From contig JARGSG010000003.1 of assembly GCA_030374805.1 (NCBI GenBank), positions 62,001 to 126,000 of the forward strand: DNA of 64,000 nucleotides. The letters run 5' to 3'. Under the pieces are notes generated by a model. It ran no database searches, was not told where the DNA came from, and saw nothing but the letters and a program-made list of their open reading frames with translations. The position numbers and the translations under genes are program-made. Below, piece by piece: positions 25,140 to 35,087 of the stretch; position 1 is the stretch's first letter, and every line of letters starts with the position of its first letter. This stretch comes from Gracilaria gracilis (Eukaryota; Rhodophyta; Florideophyceae; Gracilariales; Gracilariaceae).

Positions 25140-26106
25140 GGACAGCGGTACGTGGTGCAGTGGCGCTCCATCACGGCTCCGATGAAGTGCCACTCGAGTT
25201 CGGTCTGCTTTCCATGCGCCGTGGGAGAAAAAGTAAAAAAGAATTAGTTTCCACCTGGACATCGGCCCCCTGGCTACTGGCGCTTGTTTGTAATGTGACG
25301 CCGCGTGTACTTAAGCACCTTCGCTCTACTGCCAACTGCCTCGGTAAGCACAACGCCCTCTACCTCCCCGTTACAGTTTCCGGGGATCTCTTCTTCTCCT
25401 GTCACAACCAAGTGGTCCTCTCGGTTCTGACAGAAGAAAAAAAGATCGCCGGAAACTGTATAACGGAGGTGCTCTTTCCGTCCTTGTTTTGTTGTGCGGA
25501 CGTAGTGGCACACGAGGTACGTTCGATAATTTTTTTCTTTTTCTGTCAATCGTACTAACTGGCGTACTCTTCTATTTTCCATGCTATTGCATGTTCAAGC
25601 CAGAGGCGCTGGACACAGTGTATGCCGTTTCTGCACGAAAGCAATTATTTTTCGCGTGGACAGCGGTCCGAGGTGTCGTCCAGCTCCATCGCCACGGCGC
25701 GTGGACAGTGGTCCGTGGTGGAGTGGCGTTTCATCAGTGCCGTGATGAAGCGCCACTCCACCCCGGACCGCTGTCCGAAAAATTAATCTTTTTTTCGCTT
25801 GGACAGCGGTCCGAGGTGTCGTCCTGCTTCATCGGCCACGGCGTGTAGACAGCGGTCCGGGGTGGAGTGGTGCTTAATCACGGCACTGATGAAGCGCAAC
25901 TCTACCCCGGATCGCTGTCTGAAATTTTAAATTTTTTTGCCGTGGACAGCCGTCCGGGGTGTCCTCTAACTTCTTACGCCACAGCACGTGGACAGCCGTC
26001 CGAGGTGTCGTCCAAATTCATCGACCACTGCGCATGGCAGGGGTGGTGTGGCGCTTCATGAGGGCACTGATGAAGCGCCACACCACCCCGGACCGCTGTC
26101 CATGCA
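25140..26106. repeat. Array of four related hairpins (arms up to 34 bp)
   Basis: Inverted repeats at 25703-25736/25743-25776 and 25847-25880/25887-25920 each have 34-bp arms around a 6-nt loop (GTGCCG or CGGCAC). A degenerate version lies at about 25140-25173/25180-25215. A shortened one with 20-bp perfect arms lies at 26040-26059/26070-26089. The arm core is GGACAGCGGTCCG followed by GGTGGAGTGGCGCTTCATCA. Half-units (GGACAGCGGTCCGAGGTGTCG) sit between hairpins. Arms differ by only a few bases, so the structures are preserved or recent. Confidence 0.9.
25367..25463. repeat. Imperfect inverted repeat, about 30-bp arms
   Basis: CCGTTACAGTTTCCGG with a downstream GATCT-CTTCTTCT block is repeated in inverted orientation at about 25433-25463 (GATCGCCGGAAACTGTATAACGG). 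It is unrelated in sequence to the hairpin array around it. Confidence 0.75.
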
Positions 26107-26473
26107 GAAAACTTACCGGACGCAATTCATTTTTTTCCTTCAAAACTGGGTTCCTTTATTCTATAGCTACACGTACATAGTAGTTGTGAATATCATGTAT
26201 CTTTCTAAATAACGCGATAGTAAATTCTAAAACGTGAAATAGGGAACACCTCGAGTTCAATTCTATATTGAGCGGGCGCAGTGTTCGGTCAGGAGGTAAA
26301 GGCAACGAACGTGATTGAGAAAGGTACGTCCACTATACGTTCTCGCGAGCATTCTCGACGGTCTTAATCCGCGTTTCGAATTGTTTGAACCCTTTGTATC
26401 CAACACGGCGCCTCTGAACCATAAAAAGGGGTGGGAGTCAGCGGGATCGAAGAGGAACAGCGAGGGGTCAGAA

Positions 26474-28888
26474 ATGGCGCCGTTTACGCGAGGAAGAGGA
26501 AAGGCGAAGGTCTCCACGCCCCGTAGGCCGAAATCGCGTTCCGAGCAGGGAACACCGCGCGCGATGAAGAAGAAGACGAGTACTCCCGCGCCACATAGTG
26601 TAAAAGGTGGCGACTCTGTATCTTTGTACATCAGCCTTGGAAAAGACAAGAACAGGGTTGAAGTTGGTACTGCGGAAGTACGTGGCGTGGAGCCTGCTGG
26701 TGGTAACGGGAAGATGCTCTGCCGTTCGCTGCAGGGCCATCTTTTAAGCGCCACTGCCTTAGAGGGTGAGGATTTTGCGGTTATCTGCAAGACGAATATT
26801 TCAAGTCATCTAGACGCGAAGTACGCTTACCGTTTCCAAAGTGCGGAGGAGCACCCGAGTAAGCGCGCCGAATTGGTATCGGCTGGGTTGTTTGTCTGGG
26901 ATACGTCGATGATGGCCTCAATTGAGATTCCGCAGAGTCCCACTTCGCACCCCACTCCGCACCCTGGGGCAGGGAAGTCGTCCACCTCTCAGCCTGAGAG
27001 TGAAGATGTTGAGGAGGTCAAAGAATCGGCTGAGCATTCCTCTAAAACCGCCAAACTTCAGTGTCCACCAACGAGAGGAGGAAGACGAGGAGGTTCTAAA
27101 GGGATTAAGAAACCGGTGGGAGCAATTGAGAGGGTTAACATCGTGGATGACTCCGATGACGATGTTGTGGAGGTCATTGGAACTAGTAAGGCTTCTCTGG
27201 GTGGACCTGAGGGGGATTTGTTCGATGAAGGAGATGGAGTTCGGTTGGATGAGGTGGACACCACGCTGTCGCTACCGAATATATCCCTCGCCGACTATGT
27301 TCAGCAGCGGTGGACTGCGGATATCAAGATAATTGAAATCCTGAAGAAGACGGTTCGCAGTGTGAACCTGGCGCACAAAGAGGCCACGAAGATAAAGTGC
27401 CGCAACTTTGGCTGGATTCTCTCCGCCGGTTCGATTGCCGTTACACTTGTAGGCGATTTGGAAGCGAGTGACATCGTTGACGGGAGACTTGTGCTGCCTA
27501 TAACACTTAAAGACAGATATCACCGATTTCTTGTGTGACAGGACCTGCGTGAGGAAGTAGGGAAGTGGAAGGATATAGTGAAGTCTCTGGATGTTGTATT
27601 ATGGAGGAGGAAAGATGGTATCTCGATGGTCATGAATGAAGTGCTAAGGCTTGGCAATCTCCTGAACGAGATGAGCTCCAATTTTCTGAAGATATTTTTC
27701 GCAGACAAGCTTCACAGCACGGTGTCCATCGTTGAAAACATCATTGGCGAGGGAGGAGTGGATGTGAGGAAGGTGACGCTGAAACAGATAGCGGGCGCGT
27801 TGAAAAGAAGTGGGCTTATCGGGGACTATATTATGCGTCACTTGAATCGCTATGCAGCACTGGAACTGGCTCTGAAGTTTGTCCAAAGCGAGGGGCTTCT
27901 CCAATTCTTTGAGAAGGTGTGTGAGGAGGGGCCGCCGCTGACGCTCACACATGTGTCCAGTGACCTCCTTATGGGACTCGCAGATTAAGAATTCGGTTTC
28001 GTCGTCCGTTGCTTGCAATGCCATGTGCGACTGAAAATGTTCTCTGCAGGGAGGACGGGCCGTTTTGAGGATATGAGGAAGCACTTCTTTCAGTGTGCAA
28101 TTGATATTTTTAAGCTTTGCGACATGACTGCCAAGAGAAAGAAGATGACAGTTGAGGAAGTGATGCAGACGGTTCTCAAGACTGGAGAAAAGGAGGTATC
28201 TGTCTTGGAATATCTCGGGAAGCAAACAGCTAAAATGGAGCTCGCGGGAGCAAAGCGTTTGTGGAACAGGATGGTTTCTAGAAGGGTGGAGACTGCAGGT
28301 AACAAGCTGAAACAACACTTTAAACTACCGCTGCGAAGTTCAGAGGAGGAGGAGGTTGTAGAGGAGGGTATTGAAAAGGTTGTGGAACCCGAAGGGACGG
28401 ACAGGGATCCATCTGCTGAGGTGAAGAACGATCTCATGGTGGTGGAAAGTCCTGAACCGGAACCACCGGTGTTAAGACGTAGCACAAGAGGTAAGATGGT
28501 TCCGGGTCGCTTGAGAGAAGAGGAGGTTGGACGGGTTGTGGGGAAGAAGAGGAAAACGAGGAAAAGAACTTCTGTGGTGCTTACTGACGACGAGGATGAA
28601 GATGATGTGCAACCTGCCCCGAAGCGAATAAAGAAGGATACGGTGAACACATCTTCTGTGGAAATATCTTTTGAGGTTGTTAATCTGTTCAGGAAAACGA
28701 CGAGGATTACATTGAAGAAGTTTTTTAAGAAGCAGAAAATCAATGTGATGTCGTCCAGTGAGGGCGAGGAGGAGAGTGATAGTAGTGAGAAGGATAGTAG
28801 ATTTGTTGGGGATGAACCGGGAGGGAAGGTGAAGGAGGAATGCGTAGCTTTGAGGATAACCTTCCGGATGTTCTCCCGAAGGGGATGA
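26474..28888 (+). pseudogene. Unknown nuclear-type protein of the giant element
   Basis: One frame of about 805 codons, from the ATG at 26474 to the TGA at 28888, has only two internal stops, TGA 27536-27538 and TAA 27986-27988. The N-terminus is basic (RGRGKAKVSTPRRPKSR), as in a nuclear localisation signal. Acidic serine-rich stretches follow (DDSDDDVVEV), then a helical region, and a C-terminus alternating basic (GKKRKTRKRTS) and acidic (DDEDEDDVQ) clusters. This composition is typical of chromatin-associated proteins, but I recognise no domain. It is followed at once by the dioxygenase gene on the same strand. CGA and CAA are the likely ancestral codons at the two stops. Confidence 0.6.
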
Positions 28889-28919
28889 AGACAGCTGGGG
28901 AGTACACCGGGGATCAGAT

Positions 28920-30286
28920 ATGTCGTGGACAAATATGGTCAGTGCACTGCCGAGTGAGTGCCCAAAAGGGAAGAATGCTGTGAAACACCAGCACCCGTGG
29001 ATGGATATGCTTCACCTACAAAAGCAGCATAGGGCGGGGTGTTTAACGGTGGAGGATTTGAGGGCGGTGCATCACGCGGTGTACTGCCATGCAGCCCGAA
29101 ATTTGCACAAGGAACTGGAGACTACGAAGGAACCAGTTCTTGGGGTAAAGCTGCCGTTGAAGGGAAAGCCGAAAGGAAAGGGAGAGGCTTTTTGGATGGC
29201 GCCGATGGAGAGGGATGACCTCGCGCCCTCGCGCGAGAGTATTTTGCAGCGAACAGAATGGAGTTGATGGAGAGAGGATTTTGTTTGCTGGAGGAATTTG
29301 AAAGTGACGAAGGCATTTCAGATGAGGCGAAGAAGAGATTGGTGGTGTTGGATGAGGATGTGACAGAGAGTATGTTGGAGTTCTTTCACAAGAATTTTTT
29401 GGAACAGCCGGACCTCAAGTTCGAGGAGAACCGCAAGAGATGGAACCCTATCATCAATGCGGAAGATGGGAAGGACACGGGGGATTGGATGCAGGTCATT
29501 GGGCGATACATTACCACGAAGAAGGAGACTGTGGATTACATGGAATCGGATGAGAAGAATTTGATGATGATGAGAAAGAGGGCATTGTTGGATGCTAGGT
29601 TTGGGCAGAAAGCAGCCGCTCTTCGTCTGTGTAACAACATTAGGGCGAAGAAGAGGATATATGCGCCGGAAACAGGAGGACGCGTGTTGGGTACGGGGGA
29701 GGGATGCCGGAGGCAGGTGTTGCACACCGATTTCCGGGGGTTGACGAATGTGCAGAAGAACAATGGGGAGATTCCAGGATTCTTCATGATGGCCTCCGCG
29801 GGGAGCTCTTTTATGATATGGGTATCTGAGAGGTCATATAATATGTATGTGGCGGATGACAAGAGTTTGAAGAGGCTATTTCGTACGATGGTTGTGAAGA
29901 AGTTCAGGGTTCCACCGTACTCCATGTTGATTGGAAGGGGAGATGTGTTTCATGCTGGGGCTGAGTACATGGATGCGCTGGTGAAAGAGAATTGTCTACG
30001 GTATCACATGTACTTTGTGCCCGGGGGATACAAGCTCTCTGATGCGGTGCACAGGCAGCCTGCTTTTCGGCCCATATTCTTAGATGAGGAATTTGGACTC
30101 GGGGAAGACCCGAACGACCAGCTGGACGAGGAGGAAAGCTCTGAGAGCAACTTTGAAATAGAGGAAGAGGAAGTTGGAGAGGAGAATTATGAAGAAAAAG
30201 ATGACGAGGTACAAGGCCTCAAGGCTGATAACACGGATGGGGACTACGAGGAGGGACCGATGATAAAGGATTATGAGGAGGACTAG
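28920..30286 (+). pseudogene. 2-oxoglutarate/Fe(II) dioxygenase-fold protein (giant-element cargo)
   Basis: The clear domain lies in the frame 29258-30286 (342 codons). It has a metal-binding HTD (H156, D158, numbered from 29258), a distal histidine in FHAG (H232) and a 2OG-binding arginine in LRYHMYF (R248). This is the HxD...H...R signature of the double-stranded beta-helix dioxygenases. The C-terminus is a long acidic tail. The preceding frame (28920-29267) overlaps by 10 bases and probably encodes the N-terminus, joined by a lost single-base frame change near 29240. Enzymes of this superfamily hydroxylate proteins or oxidise methylated bases (AlkB, TET/JBP), and TET/JBP genes are known companions of KDZ transposons in fungi. 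Which subfamily this is cannot be read from motifs alone. Its catalytic residues are intact. Confidence 0.75.
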
Positions 30287-30488
30287 ATAAAACATGTAGT
30301 GCGTGTAGTGTTTTGTGTATGAGAGTGAGGTGACTTGACTAGTACTGAGAAATGAACGAGTGTTTTGATATAATGTGAGCATAAAAGGATTGTTGAAGAA
30401 AGAAAATGAGTTACAAAGCGTCTGATAAGGGAGTGAGTATTGTGCGAAGATATCTTTTTTACAAAATGAGACCAAAGTAGTACTGGTA
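30287..30488. other. Short 3' intergenic gap
   Basis: Convergent 3' ends of the dioxygenase (plus) and the Rossmann-type gene (minus). No further feature recognised. Confidence 0.5.
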
Positions 30489-31324
30489 CTAAAAGAGAAT
30501 GTCTTTTCTAAGGACATTGACATAGTTGGTGTGAAAAGGGGCTGGGTCAGCCAAGCCGGCTCTCTTGGTATCCTCGGAGGAAAGGTAGAAGTAAGCATTT
30601 CTGAATTCGTACTCAGAGAATGAGGCGTGGAAGGAAATAAGAGTGCTGCCGTAGGCGAGGAGGGATTGTACTGTGGAGGGGATATCGTAGGAGACACCTG
30701 TGTTGGAGGAGACTATGCCGAGTAGTTCCTTCATTTTCGTTGAGACTATGGTATTGTAGCGGGTGGCCACGACATGCATGGTAATGAAGCCGTGGGAGGA
30801 ACCAACTAGGTTGAATATAGAGATCCAGACGAGCTTTTCGTAGTAGGATTTAGAGAAGGCGTCTTCGTCAACGATATTGCAAGTGAGATCTGCGTTAAAG
30901 AAGCGTTGTGGTAGTGCGAAAGCCCAATTTCTGGTGACAGTTGTGAGGCCGTTGGGAGTAAGAGGGTGACGCCATCCTGTGGAGGTGCAGCGAGAGTGGG
31001 TACGGCGATGTAAAGAACTGCTCGTGTGGTGTGATGAAGACCATGTTTTGAAAGAATGGGAAGAACTTGGCCGTTCTGAATGAAGACCAAGTCTTGTCTG
31101 CGAGATGGAGGGCAGGAGCGAATTACTGTTTCCAAGAAGGTGCTCCTGCCGCAGAAGAACATGGGACCTTGCGGGATGCTGTGTGCGGCTATGAAATCTT
31201 GGAGTGAAAGAATGGTATCTTGAGGGATACCGTGGTCGTAAAGCATGGAGCCAATCCTGTCTCTGCATACAACAACAGCTGGGGTGTGGGAGGAACGGAG
31301 AGAAGAGGAAGGCGAGGTCATCAT
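30489..31324 (-). pseudogene. Captured Rossmann-type (ketopantoate-reductase-like) conserved gene
   Basis: Two overlapping frames, 31324 to about 30945 and about 30945 to 30489, read as one protein of about 275 residues after a single frameshift. Recognisable segments are SCPPSRRQDLVFIQNG, then GLTTVTRNWAFA, CNIVDEDAF, EKLVWISIFNLVGSSHG, SEYEFRNAYFY and DPAPFHTNYV. From memory these match a protein conserved in algae, plants and cyanobacteria, with a 6-phosphogluconate/ketopantoate-reductase-like C-terminal helical domain; its function is unknown to me. The usual N-terminal nucleotide-binding Gly-rich loop is not evident, so the copy may be 5'-truncated. Placed inside a transposon, it looks like a captured host gene. 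Confidence 0.6.
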
Positions 31325-32002
31325 GTCGAATTTGTTGGATGCTGTGAGGAGATATATTGCTACAGGAGAGAAAGGGAAAGATGCTTAAGTAAAAAACGGC
31401 GTTGCCGATGTATACATCGATAAAGTTGTTTGAGAGGAAAAGATAGTTTTTATGACTAAGTAGTTGGAAGAATGAGGTAGGTGGGTATGAAGGGATTAGG
31501 ACTGATGAATGTTTTTATGAAAAGAGATGTGTCGAAATGAATTATAGATGGGAAGATTTAATGGTAAAGAGTTAAGGAACGGGCGCTGTGGATTGGTTTT
31601 GTGGGATGGTACTGAAAGGAAAAAACAAAAATATGGAAATATCTGGGAGAAATGGATTTTTTTTTTGGGAATGGAGGGAAATAGAGGTATAGAAAATTGT
31701 GATACAAATAGGCCTGCGAGGTAGAGGGGTGTGTGGTTACGAGTGTAACGGCTGTGATCAGGGGTGGCAAAGACGATGGTTGTGGTAAGTCGGTCCGGCC
31801 TGTTCAAGTCGTTTATCGCCGAACGCCGTCTTTTCTCGGGATGTCGAATGGATAAGTTGGTGACGAGGAGCTAATGGCTCTACTGCATAGGACGTAAGTG
31901 CCAGAGACACCGCCGCGGGAGGAAGGAGGGGGTACTGAGGGGGTTTGTGTGAGTCAGAGGGTTTGTAATGGGGACGGAGGAGGAGGACCGGAGAGAAGGT
32001 TT
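31325..32002. other. Intergenic gap inside the giant element
   Basis: No recognisable gene. It includes a possible 5' splice site (GTAAGT at 31894-31899) just after an ATG at 31874, which could be a first exon of the gene starting at 32003. This is speculative. Confidence 0.35.
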
Positions 32003-32860
32003 ATGGGGGAGATGGAGGAACGGGTGAGGAAGCTTGGGGGGAGTTTACAGGAGCACTTTGACGACATGCTGTCGGAGATGGTGGCAGATATGGGAGGGGT
32101 GGTGCTGAGTGTGTCGGAGGTTGGGGTGCCGATGGAATTGAATTCGACAATTCGGAAGAGGATGAAGTTGACTGGGGTGAAGGCTGTGAGACATGTGAAT
32201 GGGATGTTGGAGTGCGTGAGGCTGGAGATGGGGAAGCTGTGAAAGGAGAACATGGGGCTGAAGGGTAGGGTTGAAGTGTTGGAGAAGCAAGTAAGACAGG
32301 TGGAGAAGGCGTGCAAATGGCTGATGGAGTTGAAGGAAATTGTGAGGGGAGGGGGAGTAGGGGTGGGATAGGGAGCAGGTAAAGCGTCGCCGGTGACGCC
32401 TGGTTCTCAGGGTGGGCGGGGGAGTGTGAGGGAGATGGGGGGAGAAGAGGAGGGAGGAGAAGGTCTCGGGAGTCAACTGAAGAAGAGGAGGAAGGGTGGG
32501 GTGATGGTGGACGAGGATGGGAAGGTGTTTGTGCCGCCACAGCTGCCGGGTGGCACGCCATTGGTGGGTTTCGGGAGTGTGGCGGCGGCTGCGAGGACGG
32601 CGGAGCCTATATTGGAGGAGCAGGAGCAGAAGAAGCTGGGAGGGGTTGGAAGCCGCTTTGGGGCTAGGAGGGTGTACCAGAATGGGAAGAGTTGTCCGTT
32701 GGACTTCTTTAACTTCACGTTTAGGGAAACTGAGACTCAGGATCCGAATGCCGAGTTGGAAGAAACCAGCGCTGGTGACCCGAGAGTAAATTTTTTGAGT
32801 GATTTTGACGACTGCGACGAATGTGTTGTAGCGGGCAGTAGCGCACGAAGTGCAAACTAG
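32003..32860 (+). pseudogene. Small coiled-coil protein near the right end of the giant element
   Basis: A frame of about 286 codons from the ATG at 32003 to the TAG at 32858-32860 has two in-frame stops, TGA 32240-32242 and TAG 32369-32371, and no frameshift. The first half is a probable coiled coil (MEERVRKLGGSLQEHF; LEKQVRQVEKACKW across the TGA). The second half is Gly/Glu-rich and then has a compact C-terminal region (RVYQNGKSCPLDFFNFTF). I recognise no family. The final stop codon lies within a subterminal AAACTAGC motif, so the gene reaches the element end. CGA and CAG are the likely ancestral codons. Confidence 0.5.
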
Positions 32861-33025
32861 CATACAACTAGCATTTCAACTTCAACAAATGGAGTTAAAC
32901 TGCGGCACGTGGAAATGCGATTTCCAAAAAAATTTTTTTGCCTTGCCAAATAGCACAATCTGCGAAATTGCTGGTTTTTTCGGACTTTTATTTTCATAAC
33001 TAGCCATCTAGCATACTAAACTAGC
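32854..33025. repeat. Right subterminal motif cluster
   Basis: AAACTAGC occurs at 32854-32861 and 33018-33025, with near copies at 32865-32872 and 32998-33005. All are in the opposite orientation to most copies at the left end. Confidence 0.7.
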
Positions 33026-33031
33026 ATTCCG
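33018..33031 (-). repeat. Right terminal inverted repeat of the giant element
   Basis: AAACTAGCATTCCG, the exact reverse complement of 14523-14536. Confidence 0.8.
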
Positions 33032-33735
33032 AGAACACTGACGATGAGAACGGATGATGACATCAAAGAACTTGAGAAAACTTTGCCTTGCCGCCGGCAT
33101 AAAAATAACTGCCACGTTTGATTCCTCGGTTAACACAAAGCTTCACAGGATCATGTATCATATTGGGGACCACTTACGTGATTTCGGCTGCATTCAGAAA
33201 GGTTCCACTGCAGAGAACGAAATTTTACACAAGCACACGAAGCAAGCGTATAACGCGACGAACAAACACATATTTACAATTGCCCCGCAACTTCTTAGTG
33301 CCAAGGCGTCAATTCTGTTCGACGATGAGCCTCATGAAATGAACGAAATGACACCTTCTCGGAATGTTAGTCAATCAAATGAACATCAACTTCCGGATCC
33401 AAGCTTTCCCAATTTTGAACCTGACGATGAGGAATGCTCATCCAAATCACTTCTGTTTGATATAGAACAAACTAATCAATGTATTCCGCTAGGAAGGAAT
33501 CCTGCATCGAAAATTAGTCAGAGTCTTAGAACAAGAACCCGAGTCGAAGTAGAAAGAGCAGAACCATCTAATGTACAAGACGCAATCAAAATTGCGGATA
33601 AGCTGGATAATATATTCCGAAGCGACACTGGGGGTTTTCATCGGTCAGGAAATTGCAATTTTAGTGGTAGTCATGGGCCAACTTTTATGCAAATTGGAGT
33701 TTTGAATACGAGAAGAACACCTTATGTCCACTTGA
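33032..33735 (+). pseudogene. Transposon family copy 1, ORF1, 3' part (after the giant insertion)
   Basis: Homology to the transposase resumes here (RTDDDIKELEK against RTAADIEALQREC in copy 3). The conserved block follows: KLHRIMYH..DHLRDFGC, then LHKHTKQAYNATNKH, equivalent to MHKVTKMAYNSTNRH in copy 3. A frameshift lies near 33105. The protein then becomes an acidic linker and is cut near 33735, where gypsy sequence begins, so the C-terminal domain of this copy is missing. Confidence 0.75.
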
Positions 33736-34929
33736 AACTGCTCCTCTTCCCGAGCCTTCGATCCTGCCCTGTAAGGGGGTTGCGAAACGGGTCGCGCGTC
33801 CGGTAGCAAATCAATCCGATGTTCCGTTGTATTTATCTCACCAAGAGATTCATCCCACATCGGGGTAAATTCCCGTAACATGTCTCTCAGACATTCACGG
33901 TGTGATTCCGGCACGTGGCCGAGATCGAGCTTCTCAAGAGCCTGCACGGGATCAATCCGGTCAATAGCTCGTTTGACCATGTTTCTTCGTATTGGATGCA
34001 GGCGCAGGCGGGGTTTCCGAGTCACTCGGCAATTTATCTGTTGAAACGGGAGTTGAAACGGGAGTATTCTCCCCCTCCTTAGACGGAACGTCGGGGTGTC
34101 CCGGATTGTCACCCTCTTTTAAGAGAACTAAACGGAGAACATCGGCAGTCGTCATTAGGGTCGGGAGCATCCCCAGTGGGTGCGGTGGGACCGATTTAAT
34201 GACTTGATTCTTTACCAGATACTGGGGGTTGTTGCCAAGATTGGCAACAAGTATCCGAAAAGGAGCATTCGGTGTCACCTGTGCAACATTGTTTGCAACT
34301 GCAAGATGATACTTCTAGTACAACGGGGAAATGGATTGAGTAACCCGAAGGCCATTATGACGGGAATGGACCTGCACCATTACTTGGGATTCTGGTGGAA
34401 TGCATACCGACGCTGCAACGCGGGGTTTTGTGGACTCGCGAGTCGTGGGTGGTGGTTCCTGCGCAACAGGTAGTGGAACTTGTTTTCTCGATAAACGCTT
34501 CAGTGGACGACGAACTATCGGGACCGACGAACTGTCCTCGAATTCCACACGCCTGAGGCGGGGTGTGATTGCGTCGACGAATCTCTCGCAGTAATCACAT
34601 CCCAAAATAACTGGGGCATCCAATGACCGACATACCACAAAGTCAAGGTTGACCACGGAAGTCCCCAAACCCACGACTAAGTCGATTGTTCCCACAGTTG
34701 TTAACAGGTTGTTATTCGCGTCGGCGATTTCGGGCGTCACTTCGCGGCGAATACATGTCCGCACAAGCGGTGGTGGAAGTGACTCTACGATGAAGTTCGG
34801 CTCTGCACCGGTGTCTAATACCGTGAGAATGCGCACAATAAACTGGGTACTGAGGCCAAGGTCGGCGTAAACTTTATACTTACGCTTGGCCATCACGATT
34901 ACTCTATCCGGGAACCGGTTTTTCTTCAC
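33735..34929 (-). pseudogene. Gypsy pol fragment: retropepsin and pre-RT linker
   Basis: The protease shows VLDTGAEPNFI with catalytic DTG, and the C-terminal PVILGCDYC block. A TAG at 34315-34317 interrupts the same frame, which continues as the linker (PFRILVANLGNNPQY). A frame change near 33975 leads into the segment that precedes reverse transcriptase (HRIDLLPDARPVSQPPYRAG). The copy ends within the following conserved EEEQFQVD stretch. Confidence 0.85.
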
Positions 34930-35087
34930 CCCTATCCAAAGTCAACGGAGAACACCCAAGTGTTCCGAGTCCGCGTCAGCGGTGTCTTTCCTTGAAAGGA
35001 TCTTCATCGGGGAGCGAGGCGGCGACGCCTCGGACGTCAGCAGCCTCTGCTCTGAGGGCGTCTATTCCGAATGGGAGACTCCCTGGT

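Larger units (their letters stand above)
24789..26473. promoter_or_regulatory. Divergent intergenic region with hairpin array
   Basis: It lies between the methyltransferase-SET gene (minus) and the unknown gene at 26474 (plus), so it should hold both promoters. No gene is seen. It is dominated by four related hairpins and a separate inverted repeat, listed below. Confidence 0.5.
14525..33029. mobile_element. Giant (~18.5 kb) nested DNA transposon with chromatin/DNA-modification cargo
   Basis: The element interrupts ORF1 of transposon copy 1. Coding homology stops at 14524 and resumes at 33032, matching consecutive positions of the related proteins at 46-49 kb and 54-57 kb. The ends are inverted repeats (CGGAATGCTAGTTT at 14523-14536, AAACTAGCATTCCG at 33018-33031). 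The only possible target duplication I see is CG on each side. The repeated motif GCTAGTTT/AAACTAGC clusters in the first and last 200 bp, as in CACTA-type elements. Contents in order: transposase (+), unknown Arg-rich gene (-), DNA methyltransferase-SET fusion (-), hairpin array, unknown gene (+), 2OG-Fe(II) dioxygenase (+), Rossmann-type gene (-), small coiled-coil gene (+). All genes show decay, so this copy is dead. The boundary to the exact base is inferred. Confidence 0.8.
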
